Of a DNA stretch of 64,000 bases, positions 19,619 to 29,324 are shown piece by piece. Within the stretch, counting starts at the first letter, position 1; each line of letters starts with the position of its first letter. A model generated the notes under the pieces. It saw nothing but the letters and a program-made list of their open reading frames with translations, had not been told where the DNA came from and did not search any database. The DNA lies in assembly GCF_019402665.1 (NCBI RefSeq), contig NZ_VSST01000003.1, forward strand, positions 1 to 64,000, read 5' to 3'. The position numbers and the translations under genes are program-made. Origin of the DNA: Bradyrhizobium canariense (GTDB lineage: Bacteria; Pseudomonadota; Alphaproteobacteria; Rhizobiales; Xanthobacteraceae).

Positions 19619-20632
19619 TTACGGCTGTTTCAACAGCTTCATCGGATCGGCCACCTTCTGCTTCAGCTGCTCGAAGCTGCATTGCCGCGGGGCCTTGTCG
19701 GGACGCCAGCGCAGAATCGAGGTGCCGTGGCGAAAGCGCTCGCCGCTGAAATGGTCGTAGCAAACCTCGATCACCAACTTCGGCTTGAGCGGACACCACT
19801 TGGCCGAGCGCTCGGTGGACCAGCGGCTCGGCCCGCCCGGCGCGTTGCCGGTGAAGCCCGGCTCGCCGATCAGCGCCTCCAGCCGATCGGTCAGATCGGG
19901 CTTGTCCGTCGCCTTGATCGCCGAGGTGAAGCCGACATGATGCAGGAGACCTTCGTCGTCATAGAGTCCGAGTAGCAGCGATCCCACCACCTTCCGGCCG
20001 GCGATCTTGTTGGTGGCATAGCGGAAGCCGCCGACCACGCAATCGGCGCTGCGGAATTTCTTGATCTTCTGCATGCCGTCGCGATTTCCCGCCTGGTAGG
20101 GCAGGTCGATGCGCTTGGCGATGACGCCGTCCGAGCCGCCGCCGGATTGCGCCAGCCATTTCCTCGCAATGGCGTAGCTCGTGGTCGCCGGTGAGAGGCG
20201 GAAGATGCTGCCTTTCAGATGGGCCTTGGCAAACGCTTCCAGCGCCGGCCGTCGTTCGCTCAGCGGCTGCTCGGCAAGTTGTTTCTCCCGGGCCGTCGCA
20301 AGCAGATCGAACGCGAGATAGAGCGCCGGCGTCTCCTCCGAGAGCTTGTTCACGCGGCTCGCTGCAGGGTGGATGCGTTGCAGGAGCGCGTCGAAGGAAA
20401 ATCCCTTGCCGTGCGGCACGACGATCTCGCCGTCGAGCGTGAAGCGATCCGCCTTCAGCTTCAGCGCCGCGGCGACGATCTCAGGGAAATAGCGCGCGAG
20501 GTCTTCACCGGATTTCGAGCGCAGATCAATGCTGCCGCCGTTGCGCGACAGCAGGCAGCGGAAGCCATCCCATTTCGGCTCGTATTGCCACTCCTTGCCG
20601 CGCGGGATCTCGTCGACCGAGCGCGCCTCCAT
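19619..20632 (-). CDS. ATP-dependent DNA ligase (LigC/LigD ligase-domain type)
   Basis: A 337-residue stand-alone ATP-dependent ligase. The adenylation lysine is Lys20 in YEPKWDGFR (motif I), followed by LDGEIVV, LAFDLL and the DGVIAKR motif, then an OB-fold domain with VGGFRYA and RWRPDKAP near the C-terminus. Such ligases act in end joining or stationary-phase repair; no ku gene is nearby. The start is uncertain: the frame is open to 20755, but that part crosses the trxA terminator. A TTG or GTG between 20640 and 20700 could add a LPPPP-containing N-terminus. Confidence 0.88.
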   Translation of the reverse strand: MEARSVDEIPRGKEWQYEPKWDGFRCLLSRNGGSIDLRSKSGEDLARYFPEIVAAALKLKADRFTLDGEIVVPHGKGFSFDALLQRIHPAASRVNKLSEETPALYLAFDLLATAREKQLAEQPLSERRPALEAFAKAHLKGSIFRLSPATTSYAIARKWLAQSGGGSDGVIAKRIDLPYQAGNRDGMQKIKKFRSADCVVGGFRYATNKIAGRKVVGSLLLGLYDDEGLLHHVGFTSAIKATDKPDLTDRLEALIGEPGFTGNAPGGPSRWSTERSAKWCPLKPKLVIEVCYDHFSGERFRHGTSILRWRPDKAPRQCSFEQLKQKVADPMKLLKQP

Positions 20633-20724
20633 CGCCACGAGGGACGTCGATTTTCGCGCGCACTTTGCGGGAGGAGGAGGCAACAGGCGGGACTCATCAT
20701 ACGCTGGACATGTCCCATCAACGC

Positions 20725-20751
20725 AAAACGGCCGGCTTTCGCCGGCCGTTT
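20725..20751 (-). terminator. Intrinsic terminator of trxA
   Basis: On the minus strand the sequence reads AAACGGCCGGC-GAAA-GCCGGCCGTTTT: an 11-base stem with a GAAA loop and a short T-run, starting 27 bases after the trxA stop. Confidence 0.88.
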
Positions 20752-20777
20752 CCAAAAATATTCTTGTGCGAGCCGGA

Positions 20778-21098
20778 TCAGACCGCGGAAGTGATCCACT
20801 GCTGCAGCTTCGCCTTCGGCGCCGCGCCGACCTGGCGGGAGGCCATCTCGCCGCCCTTGAAGATCATCAGGGTCGGGATCGACATCACGCCATATTTCGA
20901 CGCGGTCTTCGGGCTCTCGTCGACGTTGAGCTTCACGATCTTGACCTTGTCGCCCATCGCGCCGGCGATCTCGTCGAGCGCGGGTGCGATCATGCGGCAG
21001 GGGCCGCACCACTCGGCCCAGAAATCGACGACCACGGGGCCGTTTGCCTTGAGCACTTCGGCTTCGAAATCGGTGTCAGAAACCTTACCAACGGCCAT
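20778..21098 (-). CDS. trxA: Thioredoxin 1
   Basis: A 106-residue thioredoxin, the general cytoplasmic protein-disulfide reductant. The active site WCGPC has Cys31 and Cys34, preceded by VVVDFWAEW, and the cis-proline loop [12 protein letters not shown] is intact. The start at 21098 gives the standard family length (the frame runs on to 21152). It lies downstream of addA with a 63-base gap and is followed by its own terminator. Confidence 0.98.
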   Translation of the reverse strand: MAVGKVSDTDFEAEVLKANGPVVVDFWAEWCGPCRMIAPALDEIAGAMGDKVKIVKLNVDESPKTASKYGVMSIPTLMIFKGGEMASRQVGAAPKAKLQQWITSAV

Positions 21099-21161
21099 GG
21101 GAGTACCTCGTACCTGAGAGAAGGGCGCGACGGGAATCGCGCCCGAGATCATGGCGTCAAC

Positions 21162-24100
21162 CTATGAATGGCTCCTTGCCGGGTCAAGGACGCTCACACC
21201 GAGATGAAGAGATGCCAGCGCCGCGTCCAGCGCGGGAGCCGAAATCTCCATATATTCAAGGGCCTCGGTCCAGAGCAGGACGGCGCGGATCGGCTTTTGG
21301 GGATAAAGCCTCGATAGCACCGCCCGGTACAGCGCCAGCTGCCGGACATAGGCGACGGGCGCCGCGGCGGCGCTCTTGGGAGCCGCCTGATTGGTCTTGA
21401 AATCGACGATCAGGATCTCATCCGGCCGAACGACCAGCCGGTCGATCTGGCCCGACACCAGCGCTGGGGCGTGGCCCTGCCGCTCCAGCCTGCCGACGAT
21501 CGCGACCTCCGCCCGGCTGCCGGCGGCAAACACCGGGGCAAACCGTGGTTCGGCGATCAAAGCGAGCACCTTGTCGGCCAGCGCGGCGCGGTCAGCCTCC
21601 GCCCAGTCCGCGGCGTTGCGTGCCATGAAGCCGAGCGCCGCCTCGCGCCGGCGCTCGATGGCGATGTCGGGGAGCGATTGCAGCAGCCGGTGCACCAGCG
21701 TGCCGCGTTGCAGCGCGAGCGCGCGGGACTGCACTGATTCGCCCGACAGCACGGTGCGACCTTCCCCGGACGGCTGGCCGGAGGGGCGCACCGGATCGTC
21801 TTCGATGGTCTCGGGCGGTACCGGCGTCCGCAGCCAGACCGGGAGCGCGGTCGTCTGGTCCAACGAGATCGCGGGCGTGCCCAGCGCCACGACATCCTCC
21901 GGTCGGGAGAAGCGCGTTACCTTTCCCAGCGGCGTCTCGATCGTCTCTTTCGCCAGGCCCGAGCCGGCGAGCCCGGTGTCGACCAGATCGTACCAGCTCA
22001 GCTTGCGGACCGTCTTCATGTTGCCGGGCATGCAGCCGCCGACGATGAGCCGGTCGGCGGCGCGCGTCATCGCGACGTAGAGCAGGCGGCGGTATTCGTC
22101 CTCGGTCTCCTCGAGCATCGCCTTGCGGGCGTCGGCGACGGGCTTGGGATCGTCCGCCTTGCGTCCGGCCCAGACCACCACCTCGCCGCCATTGCCGCGC
22201 GGGACCTGGATCAGCCGGAGCCGCTGCGAATCCGCGGGCGACGATGTGGTGTCGACCATGAACACGACCGAGGCCTCCAGGCCCTTGGCGCCGTGCACGG
22301 TCATCACCCGCACCTCGTCGCGCGAGATCTCCATGTCGCGCTTCACCTCAGTATCGGCCGAGCGCAGCCAGGCCATGAAACCCTGCAGCGAGGCCGGCGC
22401 CTTGCGCTCGTAATTCAGCGCCAGCTCCAGGAACTCATCGAGCGCGTCATTGGCCTCATGGCCGAGCCGGCGCAGCATGCGCGCGCGTCCGCCGTCGCCC
22501 CCGAGCAACCAGGCGTAAAAGGCGAACGGCGTCTCCTCGCGGGCTCGGGTTTCGCAGGCTTCGAGGCGTCGCAACGCCGCAGTGAATGTCTCGCTTGTCG
22601 GGGCATGTTCGCCGAGCGCGCGGCGAAGCGATCCCTTGCGGTCATGGGCCAGCTGGAACAGATCGTCGTCATCGAGCCCGAACAGCGGGCTCTTCAGCGC
22701 CACCGCGAGCGCGAGATCGTCCTGCGGCAGCAGCAGCGCGTCCGCAAGATTCATTAGGTCGATGATTCCGATGTGCTCAGTGAGCTTGAGCCGATCGGCG
22801 CCGGCGACCGGAACGTTGGCGTGCTTCAGCGCCTGGATCACTGCATCGAACGCGTTGCCGCGGCGGCGCACCAGGATCAGCATGTCGCCATAACGCAGGG
22901 GACGCCGCTCGCCCTCGTGGCCCGTCAGCGTGCCGCTTTCGACCAGCCGCTTGATCTCGGTCTGGATCCGGCGCGCGAGCTTCACCTCGGGGCTGGTGGC
23001 GGCGACGCCGTCGAACGGCGCGCGCCAGCCCTCGATCTCCTGCCTGTCGTCGGCTTCCGCAAGGTCCCAGAGCTCGATCACGCTGGGACCTGCATCGCCG
23101 AGAGCGTTGTGCAGGGGATGACCGGTCTCGAGCGAATGGATGCTCTTGTAGATCGCGGGCTCGCGGAAGACGTGGTCCACCGAATGCAGGATCGCGGCGC
23201 CGGAGCGGAACGAATAGGTGAAGGCGACCGGATCGAATTTCAGTCCGGCCGCCGTGAACTTGCGGTGCAGCTCGCGTCGGCGTGCGTCGAACTCCCGGGG
23301 CTGAGCACCCTGAAAGGAGAAAATCGACTGCTTCTCGTCGCCGACAGCGAAGACGGTGCGATTCAGGCCTTCGCGCGCACCATCGCCGGCGGTGAATTCC
23401 GAGATGATGTGCGCGACGATGTCCCATTGCCGCGGGCTGGTGTCCTGGGCTTCGTCGATCAGCACGTGATCGACGCCGCGGTCGAGCTTGTAATGCACCC
23501 AGCCCGAGGAAACGCGGTCGAGCATCGCCAGCGTCTTGTCGATCAAATCGTCATAGTCGAGCAGGCCGCGCTCCTGCTTCTCGCGACGGTAGTTTGCGGC
23601 GGCGGCGGTTGCGATATGCAGCAGGGCCGCGCTGCGGTCGCGCATGGTCACCGCGCGGCGCTTCTCGATCAATCCTGCCAGGCGTTGCGCCTCGTTCTCG
23701 AACAGGCGGGCGACGGATGGTTTCTGCTCGCCGAACTTCTTGGTCAGCACCGCCTTGCGCGGCAGCTTTTCGTCGGTCAGGAAGACGCAGAGATAGGCAT
23801 CGACCTGCGCGGCACCGGAAAACGCCTTTGCTTCGCGGAGCCGGCTGGCCTGGTCGTTGTCGGACTTGCTGCCGTCTTCCAGCGCGAAGGCGATGTCGTC
23901 CCAGCGCGATCGCGGCAGATACGGGCCGTCGAGAATCTCCGTCTCGACATCCTCGATGCGGTCGTTTGCGTCCACGCCCAGCACGGCCGCCATCTGCGCA
24001 GCAGCGGCCTCGGCGTTGCCGGCCTCATCGGTCCAGGCCATGAAGTGGTCGCGGCTGAGACATGCCTCGCGCACGACCTCCTTGAAGATGACGTCGGCGG

Positions 24101-24671
24101 CGCTCGCCATCGCGGTCTGCAGCGCGCGGCCGGTGATGCTTTCAGGGTCGCGCGCGGCCTCCAGCAGCACCTTCAGATTGGCGCGCTCCATCATGTCGGT
24201 CTGGTCGCGCTCGTCGATCACGGCAAAGCGCGCGGGGACATTGGCCTCGAACGGAAACTGCTGGAGCAGGCGCGTGCACAGCGCGTGGATGGTCTGCACC
24301 TTCAACCCGCCCGGCGTCTCCAGCGCGCAGGCGAACAGCTTGCGCGCTTCGCGCCGCAGTTTTCGGTCCGGATGGGGAATGCCGACGTCACGGATCGCCG
24401 CATCGAGCGCGGTGTCGTCGAGCGTCACCCAATGCCCGAGCGTGGTGAACACGCGCTCGGCCATGTTGGCGGCAGCCGCCTTGGTGAAGGTGATGCAGAG
24501 GATCTTTTCCGGCGGCACGCCCGAGAGCAGCAGGCGGATCACGCGCTGCACCAGCACATGCGTTTTGCCCGAGCCGGCATTGGCCGACACGAAGGCCGAC
24601 GCGGTCGGATCCGATGCGCGCGCCTGTCGCGCGCGCAACTCATCCGGGATGGGGCGCGGTGCCTTCACCAT
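21162..24671 (-). CDS. addA: AddA, helicase-nuclease subunit of AddAB
   Basis: A 1169-residue protein of the AddAB double-strand-break repair complex, the RecBCD equivalent. The UvrD/Rep-type helicase has Walker A SANAGSGKTH (residues 29-38), the LIDEAQDT box, and the later VMTVHGAKGLEASVVF and RLLYVAMTRAADRL motifs. The C-terminus is a PD-(D/E)XK nuclease with ILIVDFKTN (the catalytic Asp and Lys) and a preceding RAEVAIVGRLE. Its ATG lies within the end of addB (7-base overlap ATGGTGA), so the two are translationally coupled. Confidence 0.97.
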   Translation of the reverse strand: MVKAPRPIPDELRARQARASDPTASAFVSANAGSGKTHVLVQRVIRLLLSGVPPEKILCITFTKAAAANMAERVFTTLGHWVTLDDTALDAAIRDVGIPHPDRKLRREARKLFACALETPGGLKVQTIHALCTRLLQQFPFEANVPARFAVIDERDQTDMMERANLKVLLEAARDPESITGRALQTAMASAADVIFKEVVREACLSRDHFMAWTDEAGNAEAAAAQMAAVLGVDANDRIEDVETEILDGPYLPRSRWDDIAFALEDGSKSDNDQASRLREAKAFSGAAQVDAYLCVFLTDEKLPRKAVLTKKFGEQKPSVARLFENEAQRLAGLIEKRRAVTMRDRSAALLHIATAAAANYRREKQERGLLDYDDLIDKTLAMLDRVSSGWVHYKLDRGVDHVLIDEAQDTSPRQWDIVAHIISEFTAGDGAREGLNRTVFAVGDEKQSIFSFQGAQPREFDARRRELHRKFTAAGLKFDPVAFTYSFRSGAAILHSVDHVFREPAIYKSIHSLETGHPLHNALGDAGPSVIELWDLAEADDRQEIEGWRAPFDGVAATSPEVKLARRIQTEIKRLVESGTLTGHEGERRPLRYGDMLILVRRRGNAFDAVIQALKHANVPVAGADRLKLTEHIGIIDLMNLADALLLPQDDLALAVALKSPLFGLDDDDLFQLAHDRKGSLRRALGEHAPTSETFTAALRRLEACETRAREETPFAFYAWLLGGDGGRARMLRRLGHEANDALDEFLELALNYERKAPASLQGFMAWLRSADTEVKRDMEISRDEVRVMTVHGAKGLEASVVFMVDTTSSPADSQRLRLIQVPRGNGGEVVVWAGRKADDPKPVADARKAMLEETEDEYRRLLYVAMTRAADRLIVGGCMPGNMKTVRKLSWYDLVDTGLAGSGLAKETIETPLGKVTRFSRPEDVVALGTPAISLDQTTALPVWLRTPVPPETIEDDPVRPSGQPSGEGRTVLSGESVQSRALALQRGTLVHRLLQSLPDIAIERRREAALGFMARNAADWAEADRAALADKVLALIAEPRFAPVFAAGSRAEVAIVGRLERQGHAPALVSGQIDRLVVRPDEILIVDFKTNQAAPKSAAAAPVAYVRQLALYRAVLSRLYPQKPIRAVLLWTEALEYMEISAPALDAALASLHLGVSVLDPARSHS

Positions 24672-27600
24672 TCCTCGATCCCCAATCCACCGGCCGCGGA
24701 CCATTCCTTGATCCGGGCGAGATCGTCATAGGCGCCGTAGCGGTTGGTCCACATCGGCAGGTTCAAGGAGGTATAGGGCTGGTTCTCGTCGTCGAAGGCG
24801 CGAATCAGCGCCTCGAGCTTGGCCCTGGCCTCAGCAGCCGCGGTGTCCGGCGGCTGCGGCTCGTCGCCTTGCCTATACTTGAGCTCGAGAACGCGCTCCT
24901 CGCCCGGCGGATTGTTGCCGCTCAGGCGAACATAGACGAGCTGGCTCACGGACGCACCAGCATCGATGTCGGGAAAACCGCCCTCGCGCAGGATCGCGGC
25001 TTCCAGCGTGAGCTGCGGCGACAGGCCCATGCGGACCTGCTTGCCGGTCGGTGGCTGGCCGGTCTTGTAGTCGAGGATAGCGTAGCCGCCGCCTTGGCGC
25101 CGTTCGATGCGGTCGGCGCGAGCGGAGAGACGGAAGCTGCGCCCATGGTCGAGCGGGATCGAGATTTCGCCGCGGGTTTCCGCGGTGATCACCTCGATCG
25201 CGCCGCGCCGCGCCGTCTCCCATTCGCCGAACCAGCGCGCGATGCGCTGGAAGCGCGGCCACCACAGCGCCCGCGCCTCGGGTCGCTCCATCAATGGCGC
25301 AAAGTATTTTTCGCCGATCGCGCGCAGCACGCGTGAGGGATCATCTGGCAGATCGGTGGCGTAGCGTTCCGTGAACTCGCCGAGCGCATCATGGATTGCC
25401 GAGCCGCGGTCGGCGGCCGACAGCGGCATGTCGACGGGATCGAGCGCGTCGAGCCGCAAAATGTGTTTTGCGTAGATCGTATAGGGATCGCGCAGCCAGT
25501 CCTCGATCCCGGTCACAGACATCCTGAGCGGCCGGGTCGCGCGGGGCGGTCGCGGCTCGGGCTGCTTGATCGGTCTCACCTCGTCGGGCTGGTCCAGCGC
25601 GGCTGCGAACCGCACGTATTTCTCGCCCGCGCGAATCGCGGCCTTCCAGTGCGCATCGCCCGCGACCGCCTCTAACCGATGCAGGAAGCGCGAGGCGACC
25701 GCCGGCGCACCGCCGGCCTTGGCGGAGTGGGTGAGGATGACCTCGTCGCCACCGAGCAGTTGCGCAAAATCGTGGGCGGAGAGGCCGATGCGGCGTTCCG
25801 GCAGATCGAGGCCGAGCTGGTGCCGCATCGGTCGGCTCAGCCACGGATCGATCCGCGGCGCCGGTGGCCAGACCCCCTCGATCAGGCCGCCAACGATGAT
25901 GCGGTCGGCCTGCATCAGGCGCGATTCCAGCGGGCCGTAGATCTGCAAGCGCGCGCCCGGCCTGTCCCGCCGCCGCACCGCGCGATCGCTGAACGCGGTC
26001 TGGAAGACGTCTGCGTAGTCGGGCAGCGTGACCATCAATCCGCTGGTCGTGCCGCCGCGCAGGAGATCGTCGAAGGCGCTCGCGAGCGCGAGGCCTTCGC
26101 GCTCCTCGAACGCCAGCGGGATGCCCTGCTCGTCGCGCGACAGCTCGATCATGATCTCGCGATGCCGATGCGCGAGTTCGGCGAAGTCATATGGTCTTGA
26201 TGATGCAAGACTCTCGATCGGCGCCAAGGCTTGTCGTAAGCCATCGATCAGCACCTGAATGCGATCGAGGTCTTCGGCCTTGAGACGTGCACGCGGCTCG
26301 GCCTTGTGCAGCGCGGAGACCTCGCTGCGCCACAGCTTTGCCAGTTCCTCGCGAAAGCGATTGAATTCGCGCAACAGGCCGGCGGTGCCCGCGGGCGGGC
26401 GCGTGCCGCGCAACAAAGCGAGCTCCAGGTCTTCGATCGCCGCCTTCCATGCACCAGACGCCCGGCCGATCCGGCATAGCGGATGCTTCAGCATCGCCAG
26501 CAGCGTCGGCGGCTCCAATCCCTTGGTCGCAGCCTCCGCTGTCAGTCGCGCAAAGACGCCGGCGGCGGTTTCCATCAGGACATCGCCGCCGGAATCATCG
26601 AATGCGAGATCCCATCGTGTCAGCGCAGCCATCACCCGCCGCGCCAGCGCGCGATCGGGCGTGACCAGCGCCGCGGATTTGTCGAGGTGCCGCGCCTCGC
26701 GCATCGCGATGGCGATGGCGAGCGCTTCCATTTCCGGGTTGGGGGCTTCGACAACCGCGAGGTTCTTCATGCCGCCGGTGATCTTCGCGGCCACATCCGG
26801 CTGCTTCAGCCGGTCGTGCCATATCTCGGTCTTGGCCGAGGGCCGCATCGATTCCGACGCCAGCAGATCGCGACCGCCTTCCGCCGGTGGCTGGAGACTA
26901 TCGACGTCGCTGCGCTTGATGCCAAACCGATCCAGCAGCGCGTGCATGGCATATTGCGGATGGTTCGAGACCGGGTGCTCAGCGAACTTGCCGAGCGAAT
27001 CGCGTACGCCGCCGATGCTGCGCCATGCATCGTCGTCGAGATCAGTGTCGAGGCCGGGCAGCACCACGGCGCCATGCGGCAGCGAGGCGACTGCATGGAG
27101 AAATCTTGCCGTGGCCGGCATCGAGCCGGTCGAACCGGCCGCGATCACGGGGCCTTGGTGATGCGCGGTCAGCCGCTTGGCTTCGGCATCGATCAGGAGG
27201 TCGCGGCGGGCAGCGGGCTCGATGCGTTTGATTTCGGCGAGATGACCCGGCCAAGCGATGCGCGCGATACGCAAAAATTCAAGCGAGTGCTGCCAGTACC
27301 GGTCGAGCATATCAGGTACGAGGCCATCGAGCGCGCTCCAGTCGACGCCGCGCGTGACCATGTCGTCGATCAGACGCGCGAGATCGGAAGCCAGCGCCAG
27401 CGTCGAGGCGGGGCCCCCGACGACCAGCGGAGACAGCACCGGGCCCTTGGCCCAGGCCGCGACGAGCTGCGCCAGTGTCAGCCGCCGTTCGAGCTCGCCG
27501 AGCCGCGGCGGAATGTCGAGCGGCGTTGCGCCGGAAAACTGTTCGCCCTCATCGGCGAAAGCGAGCTCATCCTCGTCGATGTCGCCGAGCGCGACGATGC

Positions 27601-27811
27601 GCGGCAGCACGACCGCATCCGCCTTCATCTCGTCGAGGAAGATCTCGCGGACGACGCGCATGGCGCGCCGTGTCGGCAGGTACAGCGTGGCGTCCGCCAG
27701 CCGCGCCGGTTCCTTGCGCGCCTCAAAGCCCTCGACCAGCCGGCCGTCGAGCAGGCTGGAGACGACGGTGCGCAGGAACGGAACTGAGATGGGAACGCTG
27801 AAAACGCGCAT
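24665..27811 (-). CDS. addB: AddB, inactivated-helicase/nuclease subunit of AddAB
   Basis: A 1048-residue partner of AddA. It begins MRVFSVPISVPFLRTVV, carries the YLPTRRAMRVVREIFLD region, and ends with the nuclease motif GYAILDYKTGQPPTGKQV near residue 940. In alphaproteobacteria AddB is the shorter type without the ATP-binding lysine, and I see no GxGKT loop here. The frame is open to 27841; I use the ATG at 27811. The gene follows murU across a 219-base gap that holds a repeat. Confidence 0.96.
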   Translation of the reverse strand: MRVFSVPISVPFLRTVVSSLLDGRLVEGFEARKEPARLADATLYLPTRRAMRVVREIFLDEMKADAVVLPRIVALGDIDEDELAFADEGEQFSGATPLDIPPRLGELERRLTLAQLVAAWAKGPVLSPLVVGGPASTLALASDLARLIDDMVTRGVDWSALDGLVPDMLDRYWQHSLEFLRIARIAWPGHLAEIKRIEPAARRDLLIDAEAKRLTAHHQGPVIAAGSTGSMPATARFLHAVASLPHGAVVLPGLDTDLDDDAWRSIGGVRDSLGKFAEHPVSNHPQYAMHALLDRFGIKRSDVDSLQPPAEGGRDLLASESMRPSAKTEIWHDRLKQPDVAAKITGGMKNLAVVEAPNPEMEALAIAIAMREARHLDKSAALVTPDRALARRVMAALTRWDLAFDDSGGDVLMETAAGVFARLTAEAATKGLEPPTLLAMLKHPLCRIGRASGAWKAAIEDLELALLRGTRPPAGTAGLLREFNRFREELAKLWRSEVSALHKAEPRARLKAEDLDRIQVLIDGLRQALAPIESLASSRPYDFAELAHRHREIMIELSRDEQGIPLAFEEREGLALASAFDDLLRGGTTSGLMVTLPDYADVFQTAFSDRAVRRRDRPGARLQIYGPLESRLMQADRIIVGGLIEGVWPPAPRIDPWLSRPMRHQLGLDLPERRIGLSAHDFAQLLGGDEVILTHSAKAGGAPAVASRFLHRLEAVAGDAHWKAAIRAGEKYVRFAAALDQPDEVRPIKQPEPRPPRATRPLRMSVTGIEDWLRDPYTIYAKHILRLDALDPVDMPLSAADRGSAIHDALGEFTERYATDLPDDPSRVLRAIGEKYFAPLMERPEARALWWPRFQRIARWFGEWETARRGAIEVITAETRGEISIPLDHGRSFRLSARADRIERRQGGGYAILDYKTGQPPTGKQVRMGLSPQLTLEAAILREGGFPDIDAGASVSQLVYVRLSGNNPPGEERVLELKYRQGDEPQPPDTAAAEARAKLEALIRAFDDENQPYTSLNLPMWTNRYGAYDDLARIKEWSAAGGLGIEEW

Positions 27812-27910
27812 GAGCTGCCTGATTCGGGAATCAGGCGCCAATATAGGGAGGCGGACTCAAATGGATATGGGTGGAGGGAGATAGTCCCCGCTGTTCGCCG
27901 GACCAGAACA

Positions 27911-28014
27911 GGTGCCGTAGGGTGGGCAAAGGCGCAACGCGCCGTGCCCACCATGTTTCCGCGAATTTCAGCTTAGATGGTGGGCACGCTTCGCTTTGCC
28001 CACCCTACGGCACC
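27911..28014. repeat. Palindromic repeat (GGTGCCGTAGGGTGGGCAAA arms)
   Basis: The 20-base arms 27911-27930 and 27995-28014 are perfectly complementary. Inner arms GTGCCCACCAT (27944-27954) and ATGGTGGGCAC (27977-27987) also pair. It occupies much of the 219-base gap between murU and addB and would form a long stem in either transcript. Confidence 0.9.
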
Positions 28015-28030
28015 GTGCGCGAGAGCGGCC

Positions 28031-28753
28031 CTACGCCACGCTCTCCAGAAACGCCTCTTCGGCCGCGTGGACGGCATCAGGCGTGCCGACATGCATCCAG
28101 ACGCCGTCGAGGCGAAGGCCGAACAGCCGCTCCTGCTCGTTGGCACGGTCGAACATCTTGGTCAGCGAGAACTCGCCCGTGGGGGCATCGGCGAAGATCG
28201 ACGGCGACAGGATCGCCGCGCCGGCATAGACGAACGGAACGACCTCTTTTTCCTTGCGCTTGCGCAGGGCGCCGTCCGCCAGCATGCCGTAATCGCCGCG
28301 GCCGCTATAGCCGATGCTGGTCGCCGTCGGCGCCATCAGCAGCAAAATGTCCATGCGCTCAGGGTCGAAGTTTTCGGCGAGCCGCGTCAGGTTCGAGCGC
28401 ACGCCGTCGATCCACAGCGTGTCGGAATTGACGTGAAAGAACGGTGCGTCCCCGAGCAGCGGCAGTGCCTTGACCACGCCGCCACCGGTGCCGAGCACCT
28501 GGTTGCGCTCGTCCGAGATGGTCACGCGCGGATGCTGGCGGGATGCGGTGTGATCGATGATCTGGTCCGGCAGATAGTGCACGTTGACCACCGCCTCGCT
28601 CACTCCGGCGTGGGCGAGCTTGTCGAGCACGTGGTCGAGCAGCGGCTGGCCGGCCACCGGAACCATCGGTTTCGGCATCTTGTCCGTCAACGGACGCATG
28701 CGCAGGCCGAACCCTGCGGCGAGCACCATGGCTTTGGTCGGTTTGACGGACAT
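28031..28753 (-). CDS. murU: MurU-like nucleotidyltransferase (MurNAc-1-P uridylyltransferase)
   Basis: A 240-residue sugar-phosphate nucleotidyltransferase. The start VLAAGFGLRMRPLTDKMPKPMVPV (key parts LAAG, RMRPLT, PKPMVPVAG) is the nucleotide-binding signature, followed by NVHYLPDQI, GTGGGVVKALPLLGD, the metal-binding NSDTLW and the C-terminal WMHVGTPDAV. In Pseudomonas and Caulobacter, MurU turns MurNAc-1-phosphate into UDP-MurNAc, working after the kinase AmgK. An AmgK domain lies two genes upstream here, which supports that role over a mannose-1-phosphate guanylyltransferase. Confidence 0.85.
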   Translation of the reverse strand: MSVKPTKAMVLAAGFGLRMRPLTDKMPKPMVPVAGQPLLDHVLDKLAHAGVSEAVVNVHYLPDQIIDHTASRQHPRVTISDERNQVLGTGGGVVKALPLLGDAPFFHVNSDTLWIDGVRSNLTRLAENFDPERMDILLLMAPTATSIGYSGRGDYGMLADGALRKRKEKEVVPFVYAGAAILSPSIFADAPTGEFSLTKMFDRANEQERLFGLRLDGVWMHVGTPDAVHAAEEAFLESVA

Positions 28754-28877
28754 CCTTCGCTTTCTCAGACCTACTGATTTCGCGTTCGCAGCAATCCTAA
28801 CACGAGGTTCGACTGACCGCACCGCGTCTTAATCGCCTTAACCACCTGCCGTGACGCTTGTACGACGGGTGTTGCCG

Positions 28878-29195
28878 TTACGCCCCGATGGATGTGGAAC
28901 GCGTCTTTTTCTTCTTGTCGCCGAGCTTGAGAAAGTTGACGCCGATCTGGTCGCCATTGACCCAGGCGAGCTCGCAGCGTCGGTACGCAAGTCCGGTGGA
29001 CGACAGCAGCAGAAAAAACTCCTTCAGATGCAAGCCTTCGACTGAGCCGTCGATGGTCAGCTTGGCGCCGCTGTCGGAGACGTCCTCCATGGTGCAATCG
29101 CGCCGCCAGGTGCCGTCGATACCCATCATCTGGGCTGCGATCCCGCGTTCGAAAACAACCCGGCTGTTGCCGCGCTGGTCCGTCTTCACCGCCAT
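28878..29195 (-). CDS. PilZ-domain protein
   Basis: A 105-residue single-domain PilZ-fold protein. The R-x5-R-like start is partly kept (RGNSRVVFERG) and the DVSDSGAKL motif (D-x-S-x-x-G) at about residues 38-46 is clear, so c-di-GMP binding is plausible but the arginine pair should be checked. It ends with a basic KKKK tail. It sits between murU and the tsaE-amgK fusion on the same strand. Confidence 0.82.
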   Translation of the reverse strand: MAVKTDQRGNSRVVFERGIAAQMMGIDGTWRRDCTMEDVSDSGAKLTIDGSVEGLHLKEFFLLLSSTGLAYRRCELAWVNGDQIGVNFLKLGDKKKKTRSTSIGA

Positions 29196-29324
29196 CTGCC
29201 CTGCTCCAGCCCCGTAATCATCCGGCTGCCTCGCCGCTAGATTACCGGTGTCTTGGCTAACAGCCGGTAAATCGGGCCCCGAATCAGCCTTTTCCGCCCC
29301 TGCTAGCCTTTTCAGCCTTGGGCC

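Noticed and set aside
20633..20755. Longer N-terminus of the DNA ligase
   Set aside because: It would translate the trxA terminator hairpin; the family N-terminus begins near the chosen ATG, though a start between the two remains possible.
22773..24731. 652-residue open frame antisense to addA
   Set aside because: Shadow of AddA; no family resemblance.
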